Source: a virus
Virus record (IMG/VR): IMGVR_UViG_3300047497_000279
Coordinates: 1 to 23,747 of that record
Length of the DNA: 23,747 nucleotides
Direction: 5' to 3' (one strand)
How positions within the stretch are numbered: position 1 is the first letter of the stretch; the number at the start of each line of letters is the position of its first letter. The notes beneath the pieces were generated by a model. That model saw only the letters and a list, made by a program, of their open reading frames with translations. It ran no database searches and was not told the origin of the DNA. Below are positions 23,322 to 23,747 of the stretch, in pieces. A program made the translations under genes and the position numbers.

Positions 23322-23747
23322 ATGTCGAATCCCGACCTCAACACGCTGTATCAGCAGATGGGCGAGGTGCTGCAGGGCTTGCGGGCACTCGGGGACACGA
23401 TCGAGATCCGGCATTCGCAGGCGGAGAAGCTGCACGATTTGATCCGCGGCGACATGGCGACATTGCGGCAGGATCAGAGAGATCTGGAAGAGAAGCTCGA
23501 TTGCGTCATCTGCGTGATGCAGCACGATCTGGAGAGTCTGCGCACCGGCGCCTCGGCCAACGGACGGGCCGTCGATGAGTTACTGCGCGTGGTGCAGGAG
23601 CTGCGGGCGCCCGTGGCGGAGATCGTGGCGTTGCGGTCTCGCGTGGCGGGCGTCGTGCTGGGGCTGGGTGTTCTCGGCAGTGTGGCGATGTGGCTGGCCG
23701 AGCCGCTGTACCGGTGGATCGTCGAGCAGCACTACCTGAAACAGTAG
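23322..23747 (+). CDS. Coiled-coil protein with C-terminal membrane helix
   Basis: A 141-aa protein from ATG 23322, with GAGGGAGGG at 23306-23314. Residues about 1-105 are amphipathic and charged (LYQQMGEVLQGLRALGDTIE, LIRGDMATLRQDQRDLEEKL), probably coiled coil. Residues about 108-130 are a single hydrophobic helix (VAGVVLGLGVLGSVAMWLAE), followed by a short basic/aromatic tail. Small proteins of this plan, including DUF1515-like ones, often follow tail genes in alphaproteobacterial prophages, where a lysis or holin-related function is suspected. One membrane helix with a long cytoplasmic or periplasmic coil does not fit classical holins well. The gene ends at the window edge with TAG. Confidence 0.65.
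   Translation: MSNPDLNTLYQQMGEVLQGLRALGDTIEIRHSQAEKLHDLIRGDMATLRQDQRDLEEKLDCVICVMQHDLESLRTGASANGRAVDELLRVVQELRAPVAEIVALRSRVAGVVLGLGVLGSVAMWLAEPLYRWIVEQHYLKQ

Noticed and set aside
1-23747. Gene transfer agent or headless tailocin
   Set aside because: RcGTA-type agents have a non-contractile tail and a different gene order; here a sheath and P2-like baseplate are present. Tailocins lack terminase, portal and capsid genes, all of which are present.
1-23747. tRNA, rRNA, CRISPR array, insertion sequence
   Set aside because: No clover-leaf sequence, no repeat-spacer pattern and no transposase motif was seen on either strand.

Overview
The window is the late region of a contractile-tailed (myovirus-type) prophage in a GC-rich alphaproteobacterium, most likely an Acetobacteraceae member. 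I base this on codon use, on gene families I associate with prophages of that group (a GcrA-like/DUF6362-like pair next to the terminase), and on two intergenic repeat types that look like Acetobacteraceae chromosomal repeats. The lineage is inferred from memory of such sequences, not from a search.

Layout. Positions 1-812 hold the end of an upstream block: a short GcrA-like HTH protein and a DUF6362-like protein. A near-perfect inverted repeat of about 40-bp arms (794-915) separates these from a lipoprotein gene on the minus strand (930-1301), the only gene against the grain and a candidate moron. A possible promoter (1309-1338) opens the rightward late operon. That operon has a frame-disrupted small-terminase-like gene, large terminase, portal, scaffold-like protein, major capsid protein with a beta-rich insertion, and then head-tail connector, neck and tail-completion genes (to 8288).

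From 8291 the tail module follows P2-like order: sheath, tube, tail assembly chaperone, tape measure, gpU/circularization-like baseplate protein, a 57-aa LysM-like gpX, hub (gpD-like), spike (gpV-like), gp25/gpW-like, gpJ-like and gpI-like. From 16556 come the receptor-binding genes: a glycine-rich fibre, a fibre-adaptor-like protein, and two large beta-helix tailspikes that share an N-terminal module. The last gene encodes a coiled-coil protein with one C-terminal membrane helix.

The clearest non-standard signal is a complete -1 programmed frameshift cassette in the tail chaperone gene: slippery GGGAAAC directly before the zero-frame UGA, a 5-nt spacer, and a perfect 10-bp GC-rich stem. It predicts a 170-aa fusion ending exactly on the tape-measure start codon. 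Other notable points are an unusually short Ala/Gly-rich tape measure (370 aa), the damaged small terminase, a hairpin-rich repeat island in the fibre region, and the duplicated spike anchor.

No integrase, attachment site, tRNA, CRISPR array, endolysin or obvious head protease is visible. The prophage probably extends beyond both window ends, and nothing here shows whether it is inducible.
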